Assembly: GCA_013339765.2 (NCBI GenBank)
Contig: CM023457.1
Location: forward strand, 73,148,717-73,212,716
Direction of reading: 5' to 3'
Length of the DNA stretch: 64,000 nucleotides
Source of the DNA: Haemaphysalis longicornis
Taxonomy: Eukaryota > Arthropoda > Arachnida > Ixodida > Ixodidae
The translations under genes were made by a program, and so were the position numbers. Under the pieces are notes generated by a model. The model was given only the letters and a program-made list of their open reading frames with translations, searched no databases and was not told the DNA's origin. Shown here in pieces: positions 9,664-20,225 of the stretch. Within the stretch, counting starts at the first letter, position 1. Each line of letters starts with the position of its first letter.

Positions 9664-10995
9664 TTACTCTAGGATTTGGCTTTTTGGGCCTTTTTGCTGG
9701 CTTGGGCGTCGGAGGCCTCTCCTTGCGGTGCGTTGCAGGCAAGAACGGGCGACGTCCATCTCGTCGTCAGATGTCCGGGGGGTGCCCGTCGAAACGGTTC
9801 CCCGGACTTGGCGGCCTTTCGGGAGCCCTTCGTTTGATCCGGCACCGTCGGGGGCGCCAGAGGTGGCACGGGCGGTGCGGTGGCGGTAGGAGCCGGTGCG
9901 GGGCCCGTGGTGTCCATCACTTCGGTAGCCTCCAACGCACTGGAGGACGGGGAGGCAGAGGCGCGAGCCGCACCGGTCCCAACAGAAGTGGTTTGCACAC
10001 AACCGCTGCTGCCTCAGCAAACGGCGTGGTGCCGGATTGGGCTGCGTGAGGCAACCCAGCGGGGGGCGGGGCGGGACCAGGTCAGACTCGCTAAACTGGG
10101 TCCCTGTGGACACCAGACGCCGCTCCGCCCCCCGGCGAGCCGCGTCAGCATACCTCCCCAGGGGGAAAGAGGCGAACCTCTTTCGCGCCTCCGGGAAGGT
10201 AATGTTCTCAGTTACCTTGATGTTGATTATCTTTTTTTCCAGTTGGAACTTTTCACACTTGTGGGAGTACGCTGCATGCGGCCCGCCGCAGTTCACACAA
10301 GACAGGAACAATTGGACAATTGTCGCTCGGATGATCATGCGCCGCGCATTTCGCACCCGTCGTTCGGCGACGGCAAGAGTTTGTACCATGCCCGAACCGC
10401 TGGCACTTAAAACAGCTCCGCGGGTTCGGGATGTACGGACGTATGGAGCAACGGATAAAACCTGCATTTATATGTTGTGGGAGAACTGCGCGGTCAAAAG
10501 TCAAGATAATGTGCTTGGTGGGAATCTCCTTGTCGTCTCTGCGGATAGTAATGCGTCTCACGGCAGTGACGCCCTGATCCTTGAAGCCGGCAAGGAGATC
10601 CGCATTTGTTTCGTTCAAAAGATCTGTCTCGGATATCACACCCTGCGAGCTGTTGAGGCTCCGATGGGGTGTGACCCTGATGTCGAGATCAGCCAGTCTA
10701 GTCTGAGCTAGAAGCTTTGCAGACTGCTTCTTGTCATTTATTTCGATTAGGAGTTCACCAGACTTTTGTTTTTTGCACTTATACGATTTTCCTGTTATGG
10801 CTTCAAGATACTTGGTGATCAAGAAGACTGACTGAGATGCAAGAGGGTGGGTTGCATTGAGCGACTCCATGACAAGAAATCGAGAGTAATGATCTGGTTC
10901 AGGAAATGTCAAAGATGGCAATGGGGGAAACGATACTTCGATGCGGCCCTTTTTAGGGGGCCGGTCACGGTTGGGGGGGGTTTAGACAATACCAT
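9664..10995 (-). pseudogene. LINE A ORF1, CCHC gag-like protein (broken)
   Basis: The start codon is probably the ATG ending at 10995, at the homologous place to LINE B, but the frame is lost after about 25 codons. The main body (10253-10921) contains PHRSLNSSQGVIS, TKHIILTFDRAVLP and the first two knuckles (CFKCQRFGHGTNSC intact; the second has GAKC-AAHDHPSDNC). The third knuckle (CVNCGGPHAAYSHKC) and the LGRYADAARRGAERR stretch are in another frame (9664-10467). The Pro/Ala-rich tail (9669-9998) is in a third. The last change falls in the same C-rich tract as in LINE B. The region is separated from its ORF2 by LINE B. Confidence 0.88.
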
Positions 10996-11266
10996 ACGGC
11001 ATAGTATAAAAGCAGAGAGACGGGGGTACTTTCTCCTTTGACCTTACCCTGGTAGTCAAAGAGGTCCCAGAGCTCCCTGCCTGGAAGACAGGCAGGGCGC
11101 CCATCGGCCGGAGCTTGACCAAGGCTCCGACGGCCACCGTTTACGGCTTCTACCCTTCACCTTTCAACACCTCGCCACGGTTGGAGACGGCTTATGTATG
11201 AGAGCTCGGGGTCTGCGGTGTCGCTGCTCACCGTCACCATGAATACTCAAGGTGCCCCGTGCGGGG
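10996..11266 (-). promoter_or_regulatory. LINE A 5' UTR with hairpin
   Basis: On the minus strand this matches the 5' UTRs of LINEs B, C and F, beginning ccccgcacgggg at 11266. The hairpin with arms ccctgcctg and caggcaggg lies at about 11066-11096. Spacing to ORF1 is the same as in the other copies. Confidence 0.65.
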
Positions 11267-11278
11267 CGTCTCTGGCAG

Positions 11279-11560
11279 TCACAGCAGCTTTGGATGTAGT
11301 GGGCGACGTCAGATGCAAGGCGGGGCCAGTAGTGTTTCGTCTTGATTTTTCCAATAGTGCGATATGTGCCGAGATGTCCGGAAGACGGGTCGTCGCGGCA
11401 TGCTTCCAAAATTTCGCCACGATTGTCTGTAGGGATGACAAGAAGATAATTCGTTCCGGTTCCGGGACTAAAATTCTTCACGAGGACGGAGTTTTTCAGG
11501 CTGAATGCTGGTATGTTGCGTTTGAAGGCACGGCGACGTTGCATCCTTCGAGGTAGTCGA
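11279..11560 (-). pseudogene. Gypsy 1 integrase N-terminal zinc domain
   Basis: The minus strand encodes the HHCC domain that precedes integrase cores. Visible are SSGHLGTYRTIGKIKTKHYW with the two His, and IQSCCDCQ with the two Cys. The sentence of codons breaks at the LINE A junction (11278) and continues at 339. The domain binds zinc and helps integrase form multimers. Confidence 0.88.
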
Positions 11561-12000
11561 TTATGACGCGTAAGTCGGGGTTGGCACGCTGCTTGGCGGC
11601 TAGGTCGCTCTCCGTCACGACTCCGAAGAATGCGCTGTCTTCGCCCGAGTCTTGCGGTGGTGGGTCGACGGGGGCGCGAGACAGGCAGTCGCCGTCGGAG
11701 GGTTTTGTCCCAGATTTATAGACTACTGTAACGTCGAATTCTTGCAGGCGCAAGCTCCACCTGCCAAGACTGCCAGAGGGGTCCTTCAAATGGGGGAGCC
11801 AAAACAGCGCATGGTGGTCTTTCACAACCTTGAACGGTCTTCCATACACGTATGGGCGAAATTTCGAAATGGCCCATATAATCGCGAGGCCCTCTTTCCC
11901 AAAGGCCGAGCAGTTTTTTTCTTCCTTGGACAGACCCCGGCTGGCATAGGCGATTACGTTTTCGCCCCCGCTTTGCTTTTGGAAACGAAGGGGAAGTACT
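11561..12000 (-). pseudogene. Gypsy 1 RNase H domain and RT-IN connection
   Basis: The minus strand encodes FGKEGLAIIWAISKFRPYVYGRPF (with the catalytic Glu), VKDHHALFWL (Asp) and the end DGDCLSRAP, all typical of the Ty3/gypsy RNase H. The usual TDHHAL is KDHHAL here, but the Asp is kept. The N-terminal DAS motif of RNase H is absent, lost in the deletion that also removed the RT core near 12000. Confidence 0.85.
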
Positions 12001-12495
12001 TCGATGAGAAGTACTTCGCGTGGCAGAGGTGGTCGAGGGAGTCGTCGATTCGTGGCAGGAGGTACACGTCCTTATTGGTGATCTTTTTCAAACGCCGGTA
12101 ATTAATTCAGAACCATAGTGTGCCATCTTTCTTCTTCACGAATACGACCGGCGCAGCCCATGGACTTTTCGATGGCTGTATAATGTCGCCGCGGAGCATG
12201 TCGTCGACTTGAGTCCGCATTGCTTCGCGCTCCTTTGAAGAGACACGGTACGGTGACTGTCGGGTAGGTCGGGCTCCATCCTCGGGTATTATCTGGTGCT
12301 TCGCCAGACGTGGCTGACGCAACTTTGAGTTCGACGAAAAACACTCGCTGTATCGACGCAGCAAAGCGAATAGCTTGTTTCTTTCTTCTTGCGGTAGCGC
12401 CGGATTCACTTCGAAGGGTTGCGGAAGCTTGAAAGTACCTTCGGGTGTGCGTTCAAAGTCGGGGACTGCGATCACGTCACTAGTTTGTTGCGTTT
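12001..12495 (-). pseudogene. Gypsy 1 reverse transcriptase, N-terminal part only
   Basis: The minus strand encodes the start of RT: TRQSPYRVSSKEREAM, IIQPSKSPWAAPVVFVKKKDGT, then a stop in LWF near 12107, and in another frame the VYLLPRIDDSLDHL motif down to about 12015. The next 200-odd codons expected in the family, including the YLDD box, are missing. The junction sits at two short direct repeats, gaagtacttcg, at about 11993 and 12008, suggesting deletion between short repeats. No function is possible. Confidence 0.85.
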
Positions 12496-12643
12496 ATTCG
12501 AGGAACGCAATTGCAGCGCCCTTGTTTAAATGCTGGTACACCTCGGTAAAATTGATGACCAAAACATGGCATTTGCGCAGCTTAAACCACGCAATGCCTC
12601 TTGCGACAGACACACCCTGGTCGAGAAGCAACCTTCGGTAGCT

Positions 12644-12888
12644 GACCCGCCGCGGTGGCTCAGTGGCTAAGGCGTTGCGCTGCTGAGCACGAGGTCGCGG
12701 GTTCGATTCTCGGCCGCGGCGGCCGCTTTTCTGATGGAGGCGAAAAGCAAAAACGCCCGTGTGTTCGAGATTTCGGCGCACGTTAAAGATCCCCAGGTGG
12801 TCAAAATTACTCCGGAGCCCTCCACTACGGCGCGCCTCATCGCCTGCGTTGCGTCGGCAGGATAAACCCTACAATCAATCAAATCAAA
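12644..12888 (+). mobile_element. tRNA-derived SINE, full length, in gypsy 1
   Basis: The 245-bp SINE starts with a tRNA-like head. An A-box-like stretch (tggctcagtggctaagg) and a B box (ggttcgattctc) at about 12697-12710 are RNA polymerase III promoter elements. The body follows (cgaaaagcaaaaacgcccgtg, ttaaagatccccaggtggtc), then a tail of TCAA repeats. An exact 14-bp TSD, aaccttcggtagct, lies at 12630-12643 and 12889-12902. It resembles the SINE family described from ixodid ticks (Ruka type); the family name is from memory and not checked. Confidence 0.92.
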
Positions 12889-12902
12889 AACCTTCGGTAG
12901 CT

Positions 12903-13652
12903 CTCCACGATAGCGTGGACGTCAGGAGCAGCACTTTCACAACAGACGGTGATCATCAACCTTGCGCGTGGTGGCAGCGTGACATGATCATCGGTGATCC
13001 TTACAGCTGCACGGTGTTCGGGGTTCGGTTCCGGCGTAACGGAGTGATCGGGGGAAAAAGTTATCGACTTGGTCTGCAGATCGATTATTGTGCCGTTGTC
13101 CGTCAAAAAGTCCATTCCGACAATTACGTCGAGGGAGCAGTTAGGCAAAACGACGAACGCCGCAGGGTACGTTGTGCCGTCTATGGTGACGCGCGATCTG
13201 CACGTTCCACTTGGCGTCACGAGATGGCCTCCTGCTGTGCGTATATGCGGACCATTCCATCTGGTCATAACTTTCTTGAGTTTAGATGCAAATGGTCCCC
13301 TCATTACTGAGTAGTCGGATCCCGTGTCTATGAGGGCGACTACATCAAAGCCGTCGATGGACACCTTGACATCGGACGCCGCCTTCCTCGAGTTCCGGGT
13401 GCGTCGGGGCGTCGAATCTCGGCTTGTGCGTGTTGACTGTCGGGAACTGTACGTCGTCGTTATCGTCGTCTTTTCAGCGGCAGTAGTCGGTCGTGTCGGG
13501 TACACGTCGCGCCGTGTCGCTGTCGTCGTGTTCGGGAGTCTCGTCAGGGTTAGGTGGACTCGTCGGGATGAGAGCACGTCGTGAATCAGTGTCTTCGTCG
13601 CGTCCTTGCGTCGGTGGAGGGTTTCCGGTTTTTCACCATAGAGCAACTTCAC
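12903..13652 (-). pseudogene. Gypsy 1 aspartic protease region
   Basis: The minus-strand frame includes the catalytic motif VALIDTGSDYSVM (near 13310-13340) and the flap and C-terminal motif NCSLDVIVGMDFLTDNGTIIDL (near 13070-13130). A Thr- and Arg-rich stretch precedes it (13400-13650), as between gag and protease in gypsy elements. The frame runs into the SINE at 12902. The catalytic Asp and the hydrophobic VIVGMDFL are intact. The protease would cut the Gag-Pol polyprotein. Confidence 0.87.
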
Positions 13653-13739
13653 CTCCAGAAGTTACTGCTTTTAGTTTCCCCTACGTGGGCTTGAGGAACT
13701 CCCATGCGTAAAGTCTGCATTGCTTCGACGGCTTTGCGA

Positions 13740-14147
13740 TCAGTATGGGTCAGGTGACGGCGAATGGTAGGAACGCGCGGGACCACGGTTGGCGTTGGAC
13801 AGGTAATCTTCGATTTCAGTAGGGCGCTGGCCGGGTCGGGGGCGTGGTGCGTCGACGGAGAACCCTCGCAAACCGAGCCTCTTGTAGAAGCAGCGACGGT
13901 AGATGTGGTCGGCCTCTCCGCAGTGGTAGCACAGCGGCCGATTATCTGGAGTTCGCCACACGTCGGTCTTCCTTGGGGCGGGGGTTTGCAACGCAGGTGA
14001 TCGGGCCGGTGACAGGGGACAACGGTATGGAGCCTCGGGTCGATAGGGCGCAGGTGGGCGAGGTCGACGGACAGCAGCTGCGTAGGCCATCGCTTGCGGC
14101 TCGTAGGGTGCTTCTGGCGTCGTTGATGTTCCTAGCGCTAGTTGCAC
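13740..14147 (-). pseudogene. Gypsy 1 gag nucleocapsid with CCHC knuckle
   Basis: A Pro- and Arg-rich segment contains one canonical CCHC knuckle, CYHCGEADHIYRRC (near 13900-13945), spaced CX2CX4HX4C. Basic stretches such as RPRPGQRP follow. The knuckle binds genomic RNA during packaging. The link to the capsid part at 14148-14605 is through a frame change near 14150. Confidence 0.85.
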
Positions 14148-14605
14148 TTCTTCCCTTTATCACGTCGGTAAGGGTAGCGACTTGGGGTTACTGCGGCGTT
14201 GGGAGAAGCTGCCGCAGCACCTCTCTCACTATTGCGCGGATAGTCTCGCGTAGGCTGTCGGCCGGAATCCGCGTGCTGTCGAAACAGTTCGCATTGGCCG
14301 CGCTAACAAAGTTGCGATTAAACTGCTTAGCACGCATTTCGAGGGTCTTCTCAATTGTGCTGGATTTGGTTGCAAATTCGGGGACGGTTTTGGGTGGATG
14401 GCTGACACGTCCAGCAAACAGTTCCTCCTTCACACCGCGCATCAAGAAGCGTAACTTCTTTTCTTCCGCCATGCAAGGTTCAGTACGCCTGAAAAGTCTC
14501 TTCATCTCCTCGACAAACACAACAATGCTTTCGTTAGGTTGTTGTGTCCGCGTCTGCATCAATACTTCGGCCCGCTCTTTCCGCACAACCGTGGTGAACG
14601 TCGTT
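14148..14605 (-). pseudogene. Gypsy 1 gag capsid, C-terminal part
   Basis: The minus strand encodes a helical gag segment with TRTQQPNESIVVFVEEMKRL and CMAEEKKLRFLMRGVKEELF, the pattern of the C-terminal capsid of gypsy retrotransposons (Retrotrans_gag-like). It is cut at 14605 by LINE C and continues at 20226. The TSD aaaaattgtgttct spans 14606-14619. Confidence 0.85.
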
Positions 14606-14619
14606 AAAAATTGTGTTCT

Positions 14620-14889
14620 CCCCGCACGGGGCACCTTGAGTAATCTTGGTGACGGTACTGGCGATACCGCGGACCCCGAGCCCCCCAACATAAGCTGTGA
14701 CCTACCGTGGTGATGTGTTTTTAAGGTGAAGGGTAGAAACCTGTAACGGTGGCCGTCGGAGCCTTGGTCAAGCTCCGGCCGATGGGCTCCCTGCCTGTCT
14801 ACCAGGCAGGGAGCTCCGGGACCTCTTTGACTACCAGGGTAACGTCAAAGGAGAAAGTACCCCCGTCTCCCTGCTTTTATACATACTGT
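14620..14889 (+). promoter_or_regulatory. LINE C 5' UTR with 12-bp hairpin
   Basis: The hairpin gctccctgcctg / caggcagggagc with a five-base loop (about 14785-14815) is perfectly paired here. The rest aligns base by base with the LINE B 5' UTR, including gtgacggt, ccgcggaccccgagccccc and gtgaagggtagaa. Confidence 0.65.
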
Positions 14890-16277
14890 ATGATATTTTC
14901 TCAAACCCCCCCCTCCAATGATCGGCCTCCCAAAAGAGGCCGCACCGAAGTACTTGCTAAAGAGAAGGCAGAACATTTCTATAAACATCTTGTAGTTCAT
15001 TCCACAGGGGACACCCCTGTTGGCAAGAAGTCAGTCATTCTTTTGGCCAAATGCATTGAGTCTGTTGTCGGCTCAGACTATGATGCTAAGAAGCTTTCAT
15101 CCGGTGACCTACTTGTTCAAGAAAAAAGAAAAAATCAAAGCGAAAACCTCCTGAAACAGACCACGTTGGCTGACCTGGCTGTTACTGTGACTCCACATAG
15201 AACTCTCAACTCCTCTCAAGGTGTAATCTCAGAAAAGGAATTACAGTCTGAGACAGAGGTGGAACTTCTTCAGGCGCTTCAACCTCAAGGAGTAACTTCT
15301 GTCAAACGAATTGTAATCCGTAGAGCAAATGAAGAAATCCCAACAAAGCATCTTGTCCTAACATTTGACTTCACAACCCCACCCGAAAAGGTCAAAGTGG
15401 GCTTCCTAAGCTGCAATGTACGACCATATGTCCCTAATCCCAGGCGATGCTTTAAATGCCAACGATACGGCCATGGAACTCTATCATGTCGAGGAAAGCT
15501 GACTTGTCCTAAATGTTCAGAGTCTGACCATTCGTCGGATGACTGTCCAAACAGCACAGTGAAGTGCCCGAATTGCAGTGGCCACACGCTGCTTATTCGC
15601 GAACCTGCCCAAAATTCAAAGCAGAAAAAGAAATACTACAACTAAAAGTAACAGAAAACATCACCTTTGCTGAGGCACGCCAAAAGCACAAGCTGCTTTG
15701 GGCCCTACATCTTATGCAGACGCTGCCCGCCGGGGGCTGGGGCGGCGTTTGGTCAGCACAGCGACACAGTGCAGCCTTGCTGCTGATGTGTTGCTGTCCC
15801 AGCCCCCAGCTGAGCAGCCACCTGCTGCCTCTACAACACCTGTAGAGGCTGCGGGGGCCCCGTCTCTTGCCGGACTGCCTTCGGTAGTCCAGCGGTGTCA
15901 GGACTCGCCCAGTGTGGCGACTCCAGCAAATGTGGCGTTTGGGGATCGCCGCTGGGAGCTCTGCCGCTCTCACTGTTTCCTCTTCACCTGCCCTAGGGAC
16001 ACCTGAGGGCAGGGAGATGGAGACGGGAGGGCCCACAGCAGCGCCCATCCTAGCTCCACCGCCTGCCCCGCCCGCGGCGCAGGCAAAGAACACCCGACAG
16101 GGTACCAAGTCAAGGGGGCCCAGTCCACTGGTCCCCCCCTTGCCTTCAGATGATGACATGGACGTCGAGCCCTTCCGGCTTCCATCCCAGCGGAAGGAAC
16201 GGGCTGCGGCGTCCAGGTCAGTAGAGAAGGCCAGAAAACCCCTTCCAAGAGTCCAAGCCCCAAAAGACCCTACATAA
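14890..16277 (+). pseudogene. LINE C ORF1, divergent CCHC gag-like protein (broken)
   Basis: The ATG at 14890 opens a frame to 15645. The N-terminal half (MIFSQTPPSNDRPPKRGRTEV, then a Lys-rich stretch) differs strongly from LINEs A, B and F, although PHRTLNSSQGVIS and TKHLVLTFDFT are kept. Knuckles: CFKCQRYGHGTLSCR, CPKCSESDHSSDDC and the start of the third, CPNCSG. A small deletion near 15583 shifts the frame. The rest of knuckle 3 and the ADAARRG-like stretch are in other frames (15564-15845, 15698-16006). The C-terminal tail (15912-16277) ends PLPRVQAPKDPT, again nearly identical to LINE B. Confidence 0.88.
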
Positions 16278-16311
16278 ATAGTCACACTCCAGTAGCTCCG
16301 AACACATCATA

Positions 16312-17375
16312 ATGGGAAGAGAAAATATTGTTCAATGGAACTGCAGAGGCCTTCTGAATAATCTTGATGACGTGTATGAGATTCTGCATGCCAATCAGCC
16401 AAGTGTAATGTGTGTTCAGGAAACACACCTGAATTCCAAGAACACAAATTTCTTGAACAGTTACTTGATATACAGAAAGGACAGGGATGGCTGCACGCAC
16501 TCTTCTGGGGGTGTGGCCATAATTGCCCGAAAATCTTTAGCATGCCACCGTGTCACTCTGAACACTGTCCTCGAGGCTGTGGCAATTCGAACAATAATAT
16601 TTAATAGGTTGATAACGGTATGCTCCATATACATTCCTCCTGATGTTGCACTTTCAAGCTCTGACTTCGAGGCACTGGTTGACCAGCTGCCCGAACCATA
16701 CATTCTTACAGGCGACCTTAATGCTCACAACTCTCTTTGGGGCTCTTCTCGCACGGATGCCCGAGGTCGCCTGATAGAGAAATTTCTTACATCTTCAGGA
16801 GCATGCCTTTTCAACAATAAACAGCCTACATACCATAACATAGGACACAACACATACTCATATCTTGACTTGGCGATTGGCTCTGCAGTTCTCTTTCCTC
16901 TTCTCGAGTGGGGTGTGGGCACTGACCCATATGGCAGTGACCACTTCCCCACCTCACTAACATACATAGGTAAAGGCCCATGCAGTCAATCTTCCCATAA
17001 TAGGTTCAATGAAGCACGAGCTAACTGGAATACATTTACAGAGACATCCAAACTACACCACACATCCATAGGACACCTACACGTTGAAGAAGCTACGCAA
17101 CTGCTCACGGCGCACATCCTCGACGCCGCCGAAAAGTCCATTCCCCACGCCTCTGGTGCCCCGCGCAACCAGCGGAGGCCGTGGTGGAATGAGGACTGTA
17201 GGCGGGCGCGAGAGGCCCAGAACAAGGCGTGGGGTATCCTTCGTCGGTACCCCACGTCAGGAAACCTCCTCTTGTTCAAACGGGCCAAGGCATACGGAAA
17301 ACGTGTGCGCCGTGAGGCAAAACGAGAGAGTTGGCGTACATTCATAACATCAATAAACTCCTACACAGACACACG
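16312..17375 (+). pseudogene. LINE C ORF2 part 1: EEP endonuclease
   Basis: The ATG at 16312 starts a protein identical to LINE B over its first 52 residues. All EEP motifs are intact: QWNCRGL, VCVQETHL, LTGDLNAHNSLWGSS and DPYGSDHFPTS. An extra A in cacggaaaagtatgg (near 17377; LINE B has one A fewer) shifts the frame and the reading stops at 17472. Without it the frame would enter RT. Confidence 0.92.
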
Positions 17376-19290
17376 GAAAAGTATGGACACGTATACGCAA
17401 ACTCAAAGGACAACAGACACACAGCCTGCCCCTGGTCAGTACAACAGGGGACACTCTGGAAGACCAGGCTGACACCCTCGCACAACACTTCCAACACGTG
17501 TCCAGTTCAGCACACTACACGAACACTTTCCTGAAACATAAAGCCTGTTGTGAAAAGAAGTCCCTACATGACAACAACAAATCACAGACTTCTTACAACT
17601 CCCTGTTTTCACTACATGAGCTGAGGGCTGCTCTGAGCACGTGTAAACCCTCAGCTCCAGGCCCAGACAACATCACATACACAATGATACAACACCTGCA
17701 CGCAGACACTCTTCTAACACTCTTACACCTATATAACAAGATTTGGCTTTCGGGGCACATTCCAAACTCTTGGAAGGAGGCTATAGTTGTAGCTTTCCTG
17801 AAGGAGGGAAAGGACCCGTCGTCCCCCTCAAGTTACCGTCCTATTGCCCTGACGAGCTGCCTGTGCAAGCTCTTCGAGAAGATGATAAATCGCAGGCTCG
17901 TGTACTTCCTTGAGTACAACGGTCTTCTCGAGGGCAGCCAGGCAGGCTTCAGGGCGGGGCGATCCACGAATGATCAACTCGTAGCTCTTGAATCGTATAT
18001 TAAGGATGCCTTCGTGCATAAACAGTATGTCGTAACTGTGTTTTTCGACCTCGAGAAGGCCTACGACACCGCTTGGCGCTACGGGATCCTCAGTGACCTG
18101 AAGTCTTTCGGTGTTTCGGGCCATATGCTCAACACTCTGGCTAGTTATCTGTCCCACAGAACGTTTCGCGTGAGAGTTGGTAGCGCACTGTCAAGGATTC
18201 ATGTGCAAGAAAACGGCGTGCCGCAAGGTGGAGTTCTAAGCTGTACTCTTTTTATAATTAAAATGAACTCTCTTGGGAAGGCATTGCCACCTACCATTTC
18301 TTACTCTATGTATGTAGACGACGTACAGATATCTTTTAAATCTTGTAATATGTCAATCTGTGAACGTCAGGTCCAGCTTGGTGTTAAAAAAATAGCCAGC
18401 TGGGCCGACAAGAATGGTTTTAAACTCAATCCAGGAAAAAGTTCTTGTGTTGTGTTCTCCAAAAAGCGCGGGATCCATCCGGACCCAGATATTACTCTGA
18501 ATGGCGTTTCAATTCCTGTTAAAAAGGAGCACAAGTTTTTAGGCATAATATTCGATAACAAGCTAACATTTGTCCCACACTTGAAACATCTTAAGCAAAA
18601 ATGCCTAAAAACTATGAATATTCTCAAAGTTCTCTCTCACCAGTCATATGGTGCAGACAGGCAACTCCTTCTGCGGGTTTATAGCGCCCTAGTGGGATCC
18701 CGCTTGGACTACGGCAGTGTTGTATATGGGTGCGCAACAAAAACGGCACTGAAAATGCTGGACCCGTTGCTGCATTGAGGGCTACGCCTCGCATGTGGTG
18801 CTTTTCGCACTAGCCCTGTCCAAAGTCTCTATGTAGAATGCAATAAATGGTCCCTAGATCACCAGAGGGTGTACATGGACGTTTTATATGCCTCAAAAAT
18901 CATGTCTATGACAAATCATCCTTTTACTCCGACCATTAATGATGCATCCTCACAGCAACTCTTTTTAAATCGTCCATCAATCTCCATGCCGTTTCATCTA
19001 AGAGTGAGAGAAGAAGCCTCTGAGCTTGAAGTCTCGTTTTCAGGCATTCACAAGACGCCCATCATTGATTCAATTCCACCATGGCATCTCCGCCCTGTGT
19101 CATGTGACCTGTCTTTTATGCAGTTTAGCAAGAACAGGTCACCAAGGATTGCGATTCTGCAGCATTTCTTGTTTGTGCAGCATAAGTACCGCTGTGAAGA
19201 GTTTTACAGCGATGCGTCCAAGACTGCAACTGCTGTGGCTTGTGCTGCGCATGGGCCAAACTTTAACGTCAGTAAAACAATGAACTTTGT
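17376..19290 (+). pseudogene. LINE C ORF2 part 2: RT and first half of RNase H, one in-frame stop
   Basis: From about 17377 a single frame runs to 19327 with one TGA at 18776-18778, just after LDPLLH. RT motifs: LKEGKDPSSPSSYRPIALTS, FRAGRSTNDQLVALES, FFDLEKAYDTAWR, NGVPQGGVLSCTLF, YVDDVQIS (near 18310) and HKFLGIIFDNKLTF. Behind the stop come LRVREEASELEVSFS and the RNase H start FYSDASKTATAVACAAHG (near 19200). Near 19290 a small indel shifts the frame just before the catalytic Glu of TAEAYG. Confidence 0.92.
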
Positions 19291-20045
19291 AGCAGTATAT
19301 TCACAGCGGAAGCATACGGTATTTTAATGGTAATAAATCACATAGTCCAACATCAAATCGTAAAATCCATCGTGTACACGGACTCTCTTAGCGTTGTACA
19401 AGCACTTGCATCAGGAAAGCATTCTAAAAACTTTGTCATCAATCATGTTTTTAAGGCTATCATGTCTGCATATGCATCAAACCTTCAAATAACTTTCTGT
19501 TGGGTTCCAGGGCACTCTGGAATTGCCGGGAACGAAACTGCAGATCGAATGGCCACTGCAGCTACACTCTTGAATACAATGGACATTGCAACAGTGCCAT
19601 ACACAGACATGAAGCCACACATCAGACACCAACTTCGCAACAGATGGCAAACACACTGGAGTGAACAAACAGATAACAAGTTACACGTTATAAAACCACG
19701 CTTGGGACCATACACCACTGACACACGCAACAGATACGCAGAAGTTGCCCTTGCTAGGCTACGGATGGGGCACACACATGTCACACACTCGTATCTCCCA
19801 CAGGGGGCTTCAAGACCCCAGTGTGGCAGGTGTGGAGATGCCCTATCTGTAGTTCACATACTCATTCAATGCAACGCACTTCACACAACACGACGCAAAC
19901 ACTTCCCACAGCTGTACAGACTACACGTCCCACTACACCCAGCGTTTTTCCTCTCAATCCCATCAATCCCATGTTTTCTATCAAGTGCGTTTTTAAATAT
20001 TTAGAAGAAGTTCAATTTTTAGACCTCATTTCATACCACGCGTGA
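19291..20045 (+). pseudogene. LINE C ORF2 part 3: RNase H second half and zinc knuckle
   Basis: A frame from 19327 gives YTDSLSVVQALASGK (Asp), WVPGHSGIAGNETADRMA (His, Asp) and the knuckle CGRCGDALSVVHILIQC (19820-19870). A further frameshift near 19955 moves the last 30 codons to another frame, which ends LISYHA at 20045. Confidence 0.9.
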
Positions 20046-20211
20046 TCACTCCCTGGCCCTATACACCAGCCATGCTCATTGTCGTTTTGTTATTTTACTT
20101 GTGTTTTTGCTGACTTTTCGTAGTGTTTCAGGTTTCACCCCTCATATATGACTATTGTCTTGGCGCTCTTTGCCCCAGTTGGCCTTGCGCCATAAACATC
20201 CAACCATCATC
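20046..20211 (+). promoter_or_regulatory. LINE C 3' UTR and terminal stem-loop
   Basis: The stem-loop ttggcgc...gcgcca lies at about 20160-20192, followed by taaacatccaaccatcatc. The UTR matches LINE B (gccctatacaccagccat at its start). Confidence 0.7.
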
Positions 20212-20225
20212 AAAAATTGTGTTCT

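Larger units (their letters stand above)
340..11266 (-). mobile_element. LINE A: full-length RNase H-bearing non-LTR retrotransposon, itself interrupted by LINE B
   Basis: The 3' end is at 340, where the minus strand ends in the family tail with ATC repeats. The 5' end is at about 11266, where the minus strand begins with the family start ccccgcacgggg. It lies inside the gypsy 1 integrase with a 12-bp TSD (328-339 and 11267-11278). LINE B (4056-9635) and a 49-bp LINE tail (1160-1208) are inserted into it; without them it is about 5.3 kb. ORF1 lies at 9664-10995 and ORF2 at 501-4007, both minus. The domain set (ORF1 with CCHC knuckles; EEP, RT, RNase H and a C-terminal zinc knuckle in ORF2) points to the I superfamily of LINEs. 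Frameshifts and a damaged YVDD motif make it inactive. Confidence 0.93.
14620..20211 (+). mobile_element. LINE C: full-length non-LTR retrotransposon inserted in gypsy 1 gag
   Basis: The copy is about 5.59 kb, starting ccccgcacgggg at 14620 and ending in caaccatcatc at 20211. It is flanked by an exact 14-bp TSD, aaaaattgtgttct, at 14606-14619 and 20212-20225. Layout: 5' UTR 14620-14889, ORF1 14890-16277, spacer, ORF2 16312-20045, 3' UTR. The UTRs and ORF2 are very close to LINE B, but ORF1 belongs to a clearly different lineage. It carries frameshifts and one nonsense codon. Confidence 0.95.
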
